Below are positions 36,640-44,448 of a stretch of DNA of 64,000 nucleotides, piece by piece. Position 1 is the first letter of the stretch; each line of letters begins with the position of its first letter. This stretch comes from DATCLS01 sp036563805 (GTDB lineage: Bacteria > Actinomycetota > Acidimicrobiia > Acidimicrobiales > VFJN01). The translations under genes and the position numbers were made by a program. The notes under the pieces were generated by a model. That model did not search any database, was not told the origin of the DNA, and saw nothing but the letters and a program-made list of their open reading frames with translations. The DNA lies in NCBI GenBank assembly GCA_036563805.1, contig DATCLS010000062.1, positions 62,001-126,000 of the forward strand, read 5' to 3'.

Positions 36640-38918
36640 CCGACGTCGACGCCCCCGTCCGCGACCGCCCGGCCCCGCCGGCCGGGGTGGTCGGCGAGAG
36701 CCCGGCCCGCCCCGACGGGTCGGCCAAGGTCCAGGGCCGGTTCGCCTTCGCCTCCGACCTCGAGGCCGAGGGCATGCTCTGGGGCCGGACCCTGCGCTCC
36801 CCGCACCCGCACGCCCGCATCCGCGCCGTCGACGTCGCCCCGGCGCTGGCCCTGCCCGGCGTCGCCTGCGTGGTCACGGCCGACGACGTGCGGGGCGCCG
36901 CCACCTACGGCCTGATCTCGGCCGACCAGCCGGTCTTCGCCCGCGACGTCGTGCGGTTCGAGGGCGAGCCGGTGGCGGCCGTGGCCGCCGACCACCCGGA
37001 CACGGCCCAGCGGGCGCTCGAGGCCATCCGGGTCGAGTACGAGCCGCTGCCCGCCCTCGTCGACCCCGAGGCGGCGGCCGGCGCCGAGCCCATCCACCCC
37101 GACGGCAACGTGATCCGCCACGTGCGGATCCGCCACGGCGACGAGGACGCCACCGGCGACGTGGTCGTCGAGGGGACCTACGAGGTCGGTATGCAGGACC
37201 AGGCGTTCCTCGGCCCCGAGGCGGGCCTGGCCGTGCCGGACGGCGAGGGCGGCGTCGACCTGTGGGTGGCGACCCAGTGGCTCCACCACGACCGCGACCA
37301 GGTGGCGGCCTGCCTGGGCCTGCCGCCCGAGCGGGTCCGGCTCCACCTGGGCGGCGTGGGCGGCGCCTTCGGCGGGCGCGAGGACGTCAGCATGCACGTC
37401 CACGCCTGCCTGCTGGCGCTGCGCACGGACCAGCCCGTGAAGATGAGCTACCAGCGCGACGAGTCGTTCCTCGGCCACGTGCACCGCCACCCGGCCCGCC
37501 TGCGCTACCGCCACCACGCCACCTACGACGGCCGCCTGGTCAAGGTCGAGGCCGACGTCCTGCTCGACGGCGGCGCCTACGCCTCGTCCTCCGCCGCGGT
37601 GGCGGCCAACGCCGCCCGGTTCGCCTGCGGCCCCTACCGGGTCCCGAACGCCGTGATCGACGCGGTGGCCGTGCGCACCAACAACCCGCCGTGCGGTGCC
37701 ATGCGGGGCTTCGGCGCCGTGCAGGTGTGCTTCGGCCACGAGTCGCAGATGGACAAGCTGGCCGCCCGGCTCGGCATTCCCCCGGTCGAGCTGCGGCTGC
37801 GCAACGCGCTGCGGCCAGGGGACGTGCTCCCGACCGGCCAGCGGCTCACCGGCGCCGCCCCGGTGGCCGAATGCATCCGGGCCGCGGTCGCCCACCCCCT
37901 ACCGCCGCCCGCCGGCGACGGCCTGCTGGAGCGGCCCGGCGGGGCCGGCCGCACCGCCGAGCCCGGCCGGGTCCAGCGGGGCGTCGGCGTGGCGGTCGGG
38001 TACAAGAACCTGATGTTCTCCGAGGGCTTCGACGACTCGTCCGAGGCCCGGGTCCGCCTGGCCGGCGGCACCGCCTGGGTGACCTGCGCGGTGGCCGAGG
38101 TCGGCCAGGGCTTCGTCACGCTGGCCCAGCAGATCGTGCGGAGCGCGCTCGGCTGCGAGTCGGTGGTGCTCGAGCCGGCGTCCACCACCGCGATCGGCTC
38201 GGCCGGCTCGTCATCGGCGTCGCGCCAGACGTGGATGTCGGGCGGGGCGGTGCTGCGGGCGTGCCGGCTGGTCGCCGACCAGGTCCGCTCGGCGCTGGCC
38301 CGGCGGCTCGGCGTGGAGGCGACGGCGCTGCGGCTCGGCGACGGCGGCCGCATCACCGCCGCGCCCGGCGCCGAGGTGACCGTCGACACGACGGTCACCG
38401 AGGCCGCCGGCGACGAGGCGTTCGAGGCCTCGGCCGTGCACCGCCACCCGGTGACCCAGCCGCTCGACGAACGCGGCCAGGGCGACGCCGACGTGAGCTT
38501 CGCCTTCGCCGCCCACCGGGCGGTGGTCGACGTGGACGTCGACCTCGGCCTCGTGCGGGTCGTCCAGGTGTCCACGGGCCAGGACGTCGGGAAGGTGCTG
38601 CACCCGGTGCAGGTCACGGGCCAGATCGAGGGCGGCATCGCCCAGGGCGTCGGCTTGGCGGTGATGGAGGAGATCGTGGTCGACCAGGGCCTGGTCCGGA
38701 ACCCCAGCTTCACCGACTACCTGATCCCGACGGCGGCCGACGCCCCCGAGGTGCTGGCAACCTGCATCGAGGAGCCGGAGCCCGGGGCGCCGTTCGGGGC
38801 CAAGGGTGTCGGCGAGCCGCCGACCATCTCGTCGACCGCCGCGGTGGTCGCCGCCATCCGCAACGCGACCGGTGTCGACGTCACCCGCGTGCCCGTCCGC
38901 CCCTGGGACCTGGTGTAG
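36636..38918 (+). CDS. Xanthine dehydrogenase-family molybdopterin-binding subunit
   Basis: Large catalytic subunit (760 aa) that binds the molybdenum cofactor and hydroxylates a purine or other N-heterocycle. Visible are the Ald_Xan_dh N-terminal domain (ARPDGSAKVQGRFAF), GGAFGGRED in the Mo-cofactor site, RTNNPPCGAMRGFG, GQGFVTLAQQI, and the active-site glutamate in FGAKGVGEPP. ATG at 36636 overlaps the preceding stop by four bases, giving the order FAD, Fe-S, Mo. Whether it acts on hypoxanthine/xanthine or another heterocycle cannot be told from sequence. Confidence 0.92.
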   Translation: MTDVDAPVRDRPAPPAGVVGESPARPDGSAKVQGRFAFASDLEAEGMLWGRTLRSPHPHARIRAVDVAPALALPGVACVVTADDVRGAATYGLISADQPVFARDVVRFEGEPVAAVAADHPDTAQRALEAIRVEYEPLPALVDPEAAAGAEPIHPDGNVIRHVRIRHGDEDATGDVVVEGTYEVGMQDQAFLGPEAGLAVPDGEGGVDLWVATQWLHHDRDQVAACLGLPPERVRLHLGGVGGAFGGREDVSMHVHACLLALRTDQPVKMSYQRDESFLGHVHRHPARLRYRHHATYDGRLVKVEADVLLDGGAYASSSAAVAANAARFACGPYRVPNAVIDAVAVRTNNPPCGAMRGFGAVQVCFGHESQMDKLAARLGIPPVELRLRNALRPGDVLPTGQRLTGAAPVAECIRAAVAHPLPPPAGDGLLERPGGAGRTAEPGRVQRGVGVAVGYKNLMFSEGFDDSSEARVRLAGGTAWVTCAVAEVGQGFVTLAQQIVRSALGCESVVLEPASTTAIGSAGSSSASRQTWMSGGAVLRACRLVADQVRSALARRLGVEATALRLGDGGRITAAPGAEVTVDTTVTEAAGDEAFEASAVHRHPVTQPLDERGQGDADVSFAFAAHRAVVDVDVDLGLVRVVQVSTGQDVGKVLHPVQVTGQIEGGIAQGVGLAVMEEIVVDQGLVRNPSFTDYLIPTAADAPEVLATCIEEPEPGAPFGAKGVGEPPTISSTAAVVAAIRNATGVDVTRVPVRPWDLV

Positions 38919-38982
38919 ATCTTGGCGTCTTCCTGGGCAGATCCCCGACGTTCGCCAGCTCAGTTGCCTAGTCTCACCGACC

Positions 38983-40005
38983 GTGAAGGGCTCACTGGGG
39001 GGAGCACGGGCGGTATCGGCGCTGATCGCGGTGCTCGCGCTGACCGCAACGGTGCTGGGGTGCGCTGGCGACGACGGCGACGCGGACGGCCAGGGGATCG
39101 GCGCGGCCGCCACGGCGGGATCGGGCGAGGGGCCGTCCGGCCAGTTCTCGGTGCTGACCTACGACGTCGGGGGGCTGCCGCAGGAGTTCGCCCGGACCGT
39201 CCGGCCGGGCGAGAGCATGCAGCTGATCAGCCCGATGCTCAACGACTACGACGTCGTGCTGACCCAGGACGACTACGACTGGTACGTCCCGTCGATCCAC
39301 AACCTCGACGTGATCAACTACCACGCCCGGCTGCGGTCGCAGGTCACGCACCAGTTCCGCTCCGACTCCTACCCGGGGCCGACCACGGCGGGCGTGCGCT
39401 CCGACCAGCGGCCGACGCTCCAGATGGGCGACGGCCTGGGGATCCTGTCGCGCTTCCCGTTCGTGTCCCGCCACCCGCTGGACGACGTGGTGCGGGCCGG
39501 CTGGCCCGACTGCCACGGCAGCTTCGACGCCGAGGACGAGGGCGGGGGCGACTGCGTGGTCGCCCGGGGCTTCGCCATGGTGACGCTCACGCTCGACACC
39601 GACGTGGAGATCGACGTCTACACGATGCAGGCCGAGGTGGGCAGCACGCCGGAGGACCGGGAGCTGCGGACCCGGAACTTCGAGCAGCTGGCGTCCTACA
39701 TCGAGCAGCACAGCGCCGGGCACGCCGTCGTGCTGGCGGGTGCCACGAGCCTCGACATGGCGGGCGGCGAGTCCGAGACGTGGACCTCGTTCCTGGAGCG
39801 CACCGGCCTGCGGGACACCTGCGAGGCGCTCTCGTGCGACACGCCCGACAACCCGGACAAGATCGCGTTCCGCGACGGCGACGGCGTGGTGCTGACGCCG
39901 GCGGTGCTGGAGATGCCCCGCAACCGGTTCGTCGACCCCGAGGGCCGCGACCTGAGCTACCGGCCGCCGGTCGCCGCCCAGTTCCAGTGGCAGGTGGCCG
40001 GCTGA
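38983..40005 (+). CDS. Lipoprotein with degenerate endonuclease/exonuclease/phosphatase fold
   Basis: A signal peptide (AVSALIAVLALTATVLGC) ends at a lipobox-like VLGC, so it is probably a membrane-anchored lipoprotein. The mature part follows the EEP (DNase I / sphingomyelinase) pattern: VLTYDVGGLP, DVVLTQDD, GLGILSRFPF, VVLAGATSLD and a C-terminal LSYRPPVAAQFQW. At each catalytic position the usual residue is changed: Asn to Asp61, Glu to Asp96, Asp-x-Asn to Ala254-x-Ser256, Asp-His to Tyr326-Arg327. It may be a binding pseudoenzyme. GTG at 38983 has TAGTCT eight bases upstream. It is monocistronic-looking inside the purine locus. Confidence 0.75.
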   Translation: MKGSLGGARAVSALIAVLALTATVLGCAGDDGDADGQGIGAAATAGSGEGPSGQFSVLTYDVGGLPQEFARTVRPGESMQLISPMLNDYDVVLTQDDYDWYVPSIHNLDVINYHARLRSQVTHQFRSDSYPGPTTAGVRSDQRPTLQMGDGLGILSRFPFVSRHPLDDVVRAGWPDCHGSFDAEDEGGGDCVVARGFAMVTLTLDTDVEIDVYTMQAEVGSTPEDRELRTRNFEQLASYIEQHSAGHAVVLAGATSLDMAGGESETWTSFLERTGLRDTCEALSCDTPDNPDKIAFRDGDGVVLTPAVLEMPRNRFVDPEGRDLSYRPPVAAQFQWQVAG

Positions 40006-40051
40006 GGCCGGCCGGCCGCCGATCCGCGCCCACCGGCAGCGGGGTGGCCCG

Positions 40052-41326
40052 GTGACGGCCCTCCGCATCCGGCCCGACCGCCTGCTCGCCGACCTGGACG
40101 CCCTCGCCGCGGTCGGCTCCACCGGCGACGGCGGCAACTGCCGGCTGGCGCTGACCGACGAGGACGCCGGCGGCCGCGAGCTGGTCGTCGGCTGGATGCG
40201 CGACCTGGGCCTCGACGTCCGGGTCGACCGGATCGGCAACGTCGTCGCCACCCGGGCCGGCACCGAGCCGGGCCTGGCCCCGGTCATGACCGGCAGCCAC
40301 ATCGACACCGTCCGCACCGGCGGCCGCTACGACGGGACGCTCGGCGTCCTGGCCGGGTTGGAGGTCGTGCGCGCCCTCGACGACGCCGGCGTGCGGACCC
40401 GGCGGCCGCTGGCGGTGGCGTTCTTCACCGACGAGGAGGGCAGCCGCTTCGCCCCCGACATGCTGGGCAGCCTCGCCTACGTGGGCGGCATCGCCCTCGA
40501 GGAGGCCCTGGCCATCGTCGGCATCGACGGGGCCGTGCTGGGCGAGGAGCTGGTCCGCATCGGCTGGGCGGGCGACGCCCCGGTCCCCGGCCCGGTGCCC
40601 CACGCCTTCGTCGAGCTCCACATCGAGCAGGGCCCGGTGCTCGAGGAGGCCGGCGCGGTCATCGGCGCGGTCACCGGCGTGCAGGGCATCTCCTGGCAGG
40701 AGCTGACGCTCTCCGGGCAGGCGAACCACGCCGGCACCACGCCGATGCGCCTCCGCCGCGACCCGGGCTACGTCGCCGCCGAGGTGGCGGCCAGCGTGCG
40801 CCGTCTCGCCGCCGAGCTGGGCGGCCACCAGGTCGGGACCGTCGGCCGGATCGAGCTGCACCCCAACCTCGTCAACGTCGTGGCGGCCCGGGCCACGCTG
40901 ACCGTCGACCTGCGCAACACCGACGACGCCGTCCTGGTTGACGCCGAGCGCCGACTGGCGGCCCGGGTGGCGGAGCTGGCCGCCGCCGAGGGCGTCGACC
41001 ATGCCTGGCGGCGGCTGGCCCGGTTCGCGCCCGTCGAGTTCGACCCGGCCGTGGTCGACCGGGTCGAGGCGGCGGCGACCGTCCGGGGCCACCGGGTGAT
41101 GCGGCTGCCGTCGGGCGCCGGGCACGACGCCCAGATGCTGGCCCGGGTGTGCCCGACCGGCATGGTGTTCGTCCCCAGCCGCGCCGGCATCAGCCACAAC
41201 CCGGCCGAGCACACCGAGCCCGAGCACCTGGCGGCCGGCGCCGAGGTGCTCCTCGACGTCCTCGTCGACCTCGCCGACCAGCCCGCCCCCCAGTCCGACT
41301 CCGACCCCCAGGAGGCCACCGGATGA
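40052..41326 (+). CDS. M20-family amidase/carbamoylase (HyuC/AllC/beta-ureidopropionase type)
   Basis: Zinc-dependent hydrolase of N-carbamoyl-L-amino acids, ureidopropionate or allantoate. Metal-site motifs are MTGSHIDTVRTGGRYDG (His, Asp), FTDEEGSRF (Glu pair), ELHIEQGPVLE and PSGAGHDAQML; the dimerisation lid has NHAGTTPM and the substrate region ends SRAGISHNPAEHT. 424 aa fits. GTG at 40052, stop overlapping the next ATG. Members of this family cannot be told apart by eye. The hydantoinase nearby suggests a carbamoylase; purine context suggests allantoate amidohydrolase; it could also fill the YgeY slot of the enteric cluster. Confidence 0.85.
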   Translation: MTALRIRPDRLLADLDALAAVGSTGDGGNCRLALTDEDAGGRELVVGWMRDLGLDVRVDRIGNVVATRAGTEPGLAPVMTGSHIDTVRTGGRYDGTLGVLAGLEVVRALDDAGVRTRRPLAVAFFTDEEGSRFAPDMLGSLAYVGGIALEEALAIVGIDGAVLGEELVRIGWAGDAPVPGPVPHAFVELHIEQGPVLEEAGAVIGAVTGVQGISWQELTLSGQANHAGTTPMRLRRDPGYVAAEVAASVRRLAAELGGHQVGTVGRIELHPNLVNVVAARATLTVDLRNTDDAVLVDAERRLAARVAELAAAEGVDHAWRRLARFAPVEFDPAVVDRVEAAATVRGHRVMRLPSGAGHDAQMLARVCPTGMVFVPSRAGISHNPAEHTEPEHLAAGAEVLLDVLVDLADQPAPQSDSDPQEATG

Positions 41327-42249
41327 GCCGTCCCCTGACCGTCGCCGCCGCCCAGCTCGGCCCGATCGAGCGCGACCACACGCGGGCCGACGTGGTCGAA
41401 CGCCTGCTGGCGCTCCTCCGGGAGGCGGCCGGGCTCGGGGCCGAGCTGGTGGTGTTCCCCGAGCTGGCGCTGACCACGTTCTTCCCCCGGTGGTGGTACC
41501 CGGACGGCGACCCGGCCCTCGACGCCTGGTTCGAGACCGAGCTGCCCGGGCCCGACACCAAGCCCCTGTGGGACGAGGCCGCCCGCCTGGGCGTCGGGTT
41601 CTGCCTGGGGTTCGCCGAGCTCACCCCCGAGGGCCGGCGGTTCAACACGGCGGCGCTGGTCGACGCGGCCGGCCGCGAGGTGGGCCGCTACCGCAAGATC
41701 CACCTGCCCGGGCACCGCGAGCACGAGCCGTGGCGCCCCTTCCAGCACCTGGAGAAGCGCTACTTCGAGCGCGGCGACCTCGGCTTCCCGGTGTTCGAGG
41801 CGTTCGGGGGCCGGGTCGGGATGCTGATCTGCAACGACCGCCGCTGGCCCGAGTCGTACCGGCTGCTTGGCCTCCAGGGCGTCGAGCTGGTGTGCATCGG
41901 CTACAACACGCCGGTCCACAACCCGCCCGCCCCCGACCACGACCGGTTCGGCGACTTCCACAACCACCTCGTCATGCAGGCCGGGGCCTACCAGAACGGC
42001 ACGTTCGTGGTGGGGTCGGCCAAGGCCGGGCGCGAGGAGGGCGTCGACCACATCGGCGGCTCGTGCGTCATCCACCCGTCCGGGACCGTGCTGGCCCAGT
42101 GCGCCGGGCTGGGCGACGAGGTGGCCGTGGCCCGGTGCGACCTCGACGACACCCGGTCGTACAAGACGACCGTGTTCGACTTCGCCGCCCACCGCCAGCC
42201 CGACCTGTACGGCCCGATCGCCGAGCCGCACCGAGCCGAGCCCCACTGA
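41323..42249 (+). CDS. N-carbamoyl-D-amino acid hydrolase (nitrilase superfamily)
   Basis: Carbon-nitrogen hydrolase that releases D-amino acid, CO2 and ammonia from N-carbamoyl-D-amino acids. The triad is Glu47 in VVFPELALTTFFPRWW, Lys125 in YRKIHLPGH and Cys170 in LICNDRRWPE. These exact neighbourhoods are those of D-carbamoylases. 308 aa is close to the known ~304. It is coupled to the M20 gene (ATGA). With the D-hydantoinase at 33663-35054 it would complete hydantoin to D-amino acid conversion. Confidence 0.88.
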   Translation: MSRPLTVAAAQLGPIERDHTRADVVERLLALLREAAGLGAELVVFPELALTTFFPRWWYPDGDPALDAWFETELPGPDTKPLWDEAARLGVGFCLGFAELTPEGRRFNTAALVDAAGREVGRYRKIHLPGHREHEPWRPFQHLEKRYFERGDLGFPVFEAFGGRVGMLICNDRRWPESYRLLGLQGVELVCIGYNTPVHNPPAPDHDRFGDFHNHLVMQAGAYQNGTFVVGSAKAGREEGVDHIGGSCVIHPSGTVLAQCAGLGDEVAVARCDLDDTRSYKTTVFDFAAHRQPDLYGPIAEPHRAEPH

Positions 42250-42268
42250 GCGGCGGCTCGGCTCGCCG

Positions 42269-43363
42269 TCAGGCGGGCGCGGGGGCGAACGCCTCCAGCG
42301 TGGCGGCCACGTCGCCGAGCGGGTAGAGGACCGGCGACGTGCAGCCGGCGGCGACGTACTCGGCCACCTTGGCCCGGCACTCCTCGGCCGTGCCCGCCGC
42401 ACACAGCATCTGGACGACCTCGTCCGGCACCAGCTTGGACGCGGCCACGACCTCCTCCTGGCTGGCCGGCCAGGTCAGCACCCGGCCGATGTCCTCCAGC
42501 AACGACGCCGGCACGCCGGAGGCCGTCATGATGTGCGGCTGCTGGCCCAGGTACTGGGTGACGAGCAAGCGGGCGGCGTCGAGCGCCGCGTCCCGGTCGG
42601 CGTCCAGCGAGCACACGACGAGCTGAGGCCGGTCGACGTCGTCGACCGTGCGCCCCGCCCGCTCGGCGCCCTCGGCCAGGGCGGCCAGCGCCCGCTCGTT
42701 GTAGGCGGGGGAGACCAGGTAGTTGAGGACGACGCCGTCGGCCACCTCGCCGGCCAGCTCCATCATCCGCATGCCGGTGGCGCCCACGTAGATCGGCACC
42801 TGCTTGGGCCGCCGCTCCTGGTGGACGTAGTCGAGCTCGACGCCGTCCAGCCGGACGTGCACGCCGTCGTAGGTGACCGGCCCGTCGCAGCGCAGCAGCG
42901 CCCGCAGCGCCTCCACGACCTCGCGCATCACCCGCAGCGGCCGCTCGCGGCGGATGCCGACCTTGGCGGCCAGCGGGTCCCACCAGGCGCCGAGGCCGGC
43001 GAGGATCCGGCCGGGGGCCAGGTCGTCGAGCGTCGAGAACAGCGACGCCAGACGGGCCGGGTTGCGGGTCCAGACGTCGATCACGCCCGAGCCGACCCGG
43101 ATGCGCGAGGTCCGGGCCGCGAAGGCGGCCATGGGCACGGTCGCCTCCCGGACCAGCCGGCTGTCGGCCTGCCACACGGCGGCGAAGCCCAGCTCCTCCG
43201 CCCGGGCCACGAACTCCACGGCCTCGCGGATGGGGTGGGCGTCCTGGACGTACAGGGCCATCGGCACCCCGGCCAGCGCGTCCTCGCCGGTGCCGCCGGT
43301 CGCCGCCCCGGTCGCGGCCCCCGTCGCGGCGCCGGTCCCCGTCCCGCTCACGTTCCCGGTCAC
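42269..43363 (-). CDS. LLM-class flavin-dependent oxidoreductase
   Basis: Luciferase-like TIM-barrel monooxygenase or F420-dependent dehydrogenase. Family features: EAVEFVARAEELGFAAVW, ARTSRIRVGSGVID, STLDDLAPGRILAGLGAW, and VPIYVGATGMRMMELAGEVADG. GTG at 43363 overlaps the upstream amidohydrolase stop; the first ~40 residues are a Gly/Thr/Ala tail encoded by short GC repeats, and the fold begins near MALYVQDAHP. It could oxidise a heterocycle intermediate in the purine locus, but cofactor (FMN or F420) and substrate are not determined. Confidence 0.85.
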   Translation of the reverse strand: MTGNVSGTGTGAATGAATGAATGGTGEDALAGVPMALYVQDAHPIREAVEFVARAEELGFAAVWQADSRLVREATVPMAAFAARTSRIRVGSGVIDVWTRNPARLASLFSTLDDLAPGRILAGLGAWWDPLAAKVGIRRERPLRVMREVVEALRALLRCDGPVTYDGVHVRLDGVELDYVHQERRPKQVPIYVGATGMRMMELAGEVADGVVLNYLVSPAYNERALAALAEGAERAGRTVDDVDRPQLVVCSLDADRDAALDAARLLVTQYLGQQPHIMTASGVPASLLEDIGRVLTWPASQEEVVAASKLVPDEVVQMLCAAGTAEECRAKVAEYVAAGCTSPVLYPLGDVAATLEAFAPAPA

Positions 43364-44448
43364 AGTCTCGCCCACAGCCGTCGCGCCTCCTCCCAGGCCC
43401 GGGCCCGGATCCGCTCGGCGTCGACGCGGGTGCACACCCCGTCGTCGACGACCACCTCGCCGTCGACCACCACCCGGCGGGCCCGCACGCCGGGCGTGAA
43501 CGCCAGATACCAGGGGTCGGACCGGTCGGCCGCCCACGTGACCTCGTCGTTCAGCACCTCGGGCACCAGCTCGGCGCCAGCCTGGAGCCAGGCCCAGGCG
43601 TCTTCGGGGGTGGCGGTCACGTCGTCGGCCCGCTGGGCCACGTACGCCAGCGCCATCTCGTCCAACATCGAGGCGCCGATGCCGTCGCTGCCCAGCACGA
43701 CCCGGTTGCCGGCGGCCGCCCACCGGGCGGGCCGGGCGTAGCCGACGCCGTTGTTCAGGTTCGATCGGGGGTTGTGGGCCACCGTGCCGGGCAGCGGCGG
43801 GTCCACGTGGACGCAGTGGGCCAGCAGCCAGGCGTCGGTGGCGTAGGGGCGGAGCCGGTCGGCCGCCCCGGCGTCCACCGCGTCCTCCCCCACGTGCACG
43901 TGCACGCCCACGCCGAGGTCGGCGGCCAGGCCCGCCACGGCCTCGAGCGTGGCGTCGCTCAGCGTGAAGCAGGCGTGGGCCCCGACCAGCCCGCGGCCGC
44001 CGGCCCGCAGAAACCGCTCGTTCTCGGCCAGGCCCGCCTTGGCCCCCTCCGGGCCGTGGCGGTCGGTCACCTCGTAGGCGCACACGACCCGGACCCCGAC
44101 CTCGGCGCACGCCTCGGCGATCACGTCCAGGCTGCCGTCGATGGCGGATGGCGAGGCGTGGTGGTCGACGATGGCGGTGGTGCCGGCCTCCAGCGCCTCG
44201 ACGGCCCCCAGCAGGGCCGACCACCGCACCAGCTCGAGGTCGAGGGCGGCGTCCAGCCGCCACCACACCTGCTCGAGGATCTCGGTGAAGCACCGGGGCG
44301 TCCGGGGCGGGGCCGGCATGCCCCGGGCCAGCGTCGAGTACAGGTGGTGGTGGGCGCACACCAGGCCCGGGGTCGTGGCCGCCATCTTCGCGGTCGTCTC
44401 CGTCGCCTCGCTCGGGCCCGCCGTCGTCGTCTCCGTCGTCTCGGTCAT
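43360..44448 (-). CDS. SsnA-like amidohydrolase lacking the N-terminal beta domain
   Basis: Metal-dependent deaminase/hydrolase. The barrel motifs are present: GLVCAHHHLYSTLARGMP (two His), AIVDHHAS, VHVHVGED, LLAHCVHVD and VLGSDGIGASMLDEMA. The order resembles SsnA, encoded beside xdhD in the enteric purine cluster. The usual ~50-residue N-terminal beta-sandwich half is absent: the protein begins with a Thr/Glu repeat (TETTETTTAG) and runs straight into the first His motif. ATG at 44448 overlaps the XdhD-like stop; 362 aa against about 440 expected. A C-terminal beta part (RVVVDGEVVVDDG) remains. Confidence 0.82.
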   Translation of the reverse strand: MTETTETTTAGPSEATETTAKMAATTPGLVCAHHHLYSTLARGMPAPPRTPRCFTEILEQVWWRLDAALDLELVRWSALLGAVEALEAGTTAIVDHHASPSAIDGSLDVIAEACAEVGVRVVCAYEVTDRHGPEGAKAGLAENERFLRAGGRGLVGAHACFTLSDATLEAVAGLAADLGVGVHVHVGEDAVDAGAADRLRPYATDAWLLAHCVHVDPPLPGTVAHNPRSNLNNGVGYARPARWAAAGNRVVLGSDGIGASMLDEMALAYVAQRADDVTATPEDAWAWLQAGAELVPEVLNDEVTWAADRSDPWYLAFTPGVRARRVVVDGEVVVDDGVCTRVDAERIRARAWEEARRLWARL

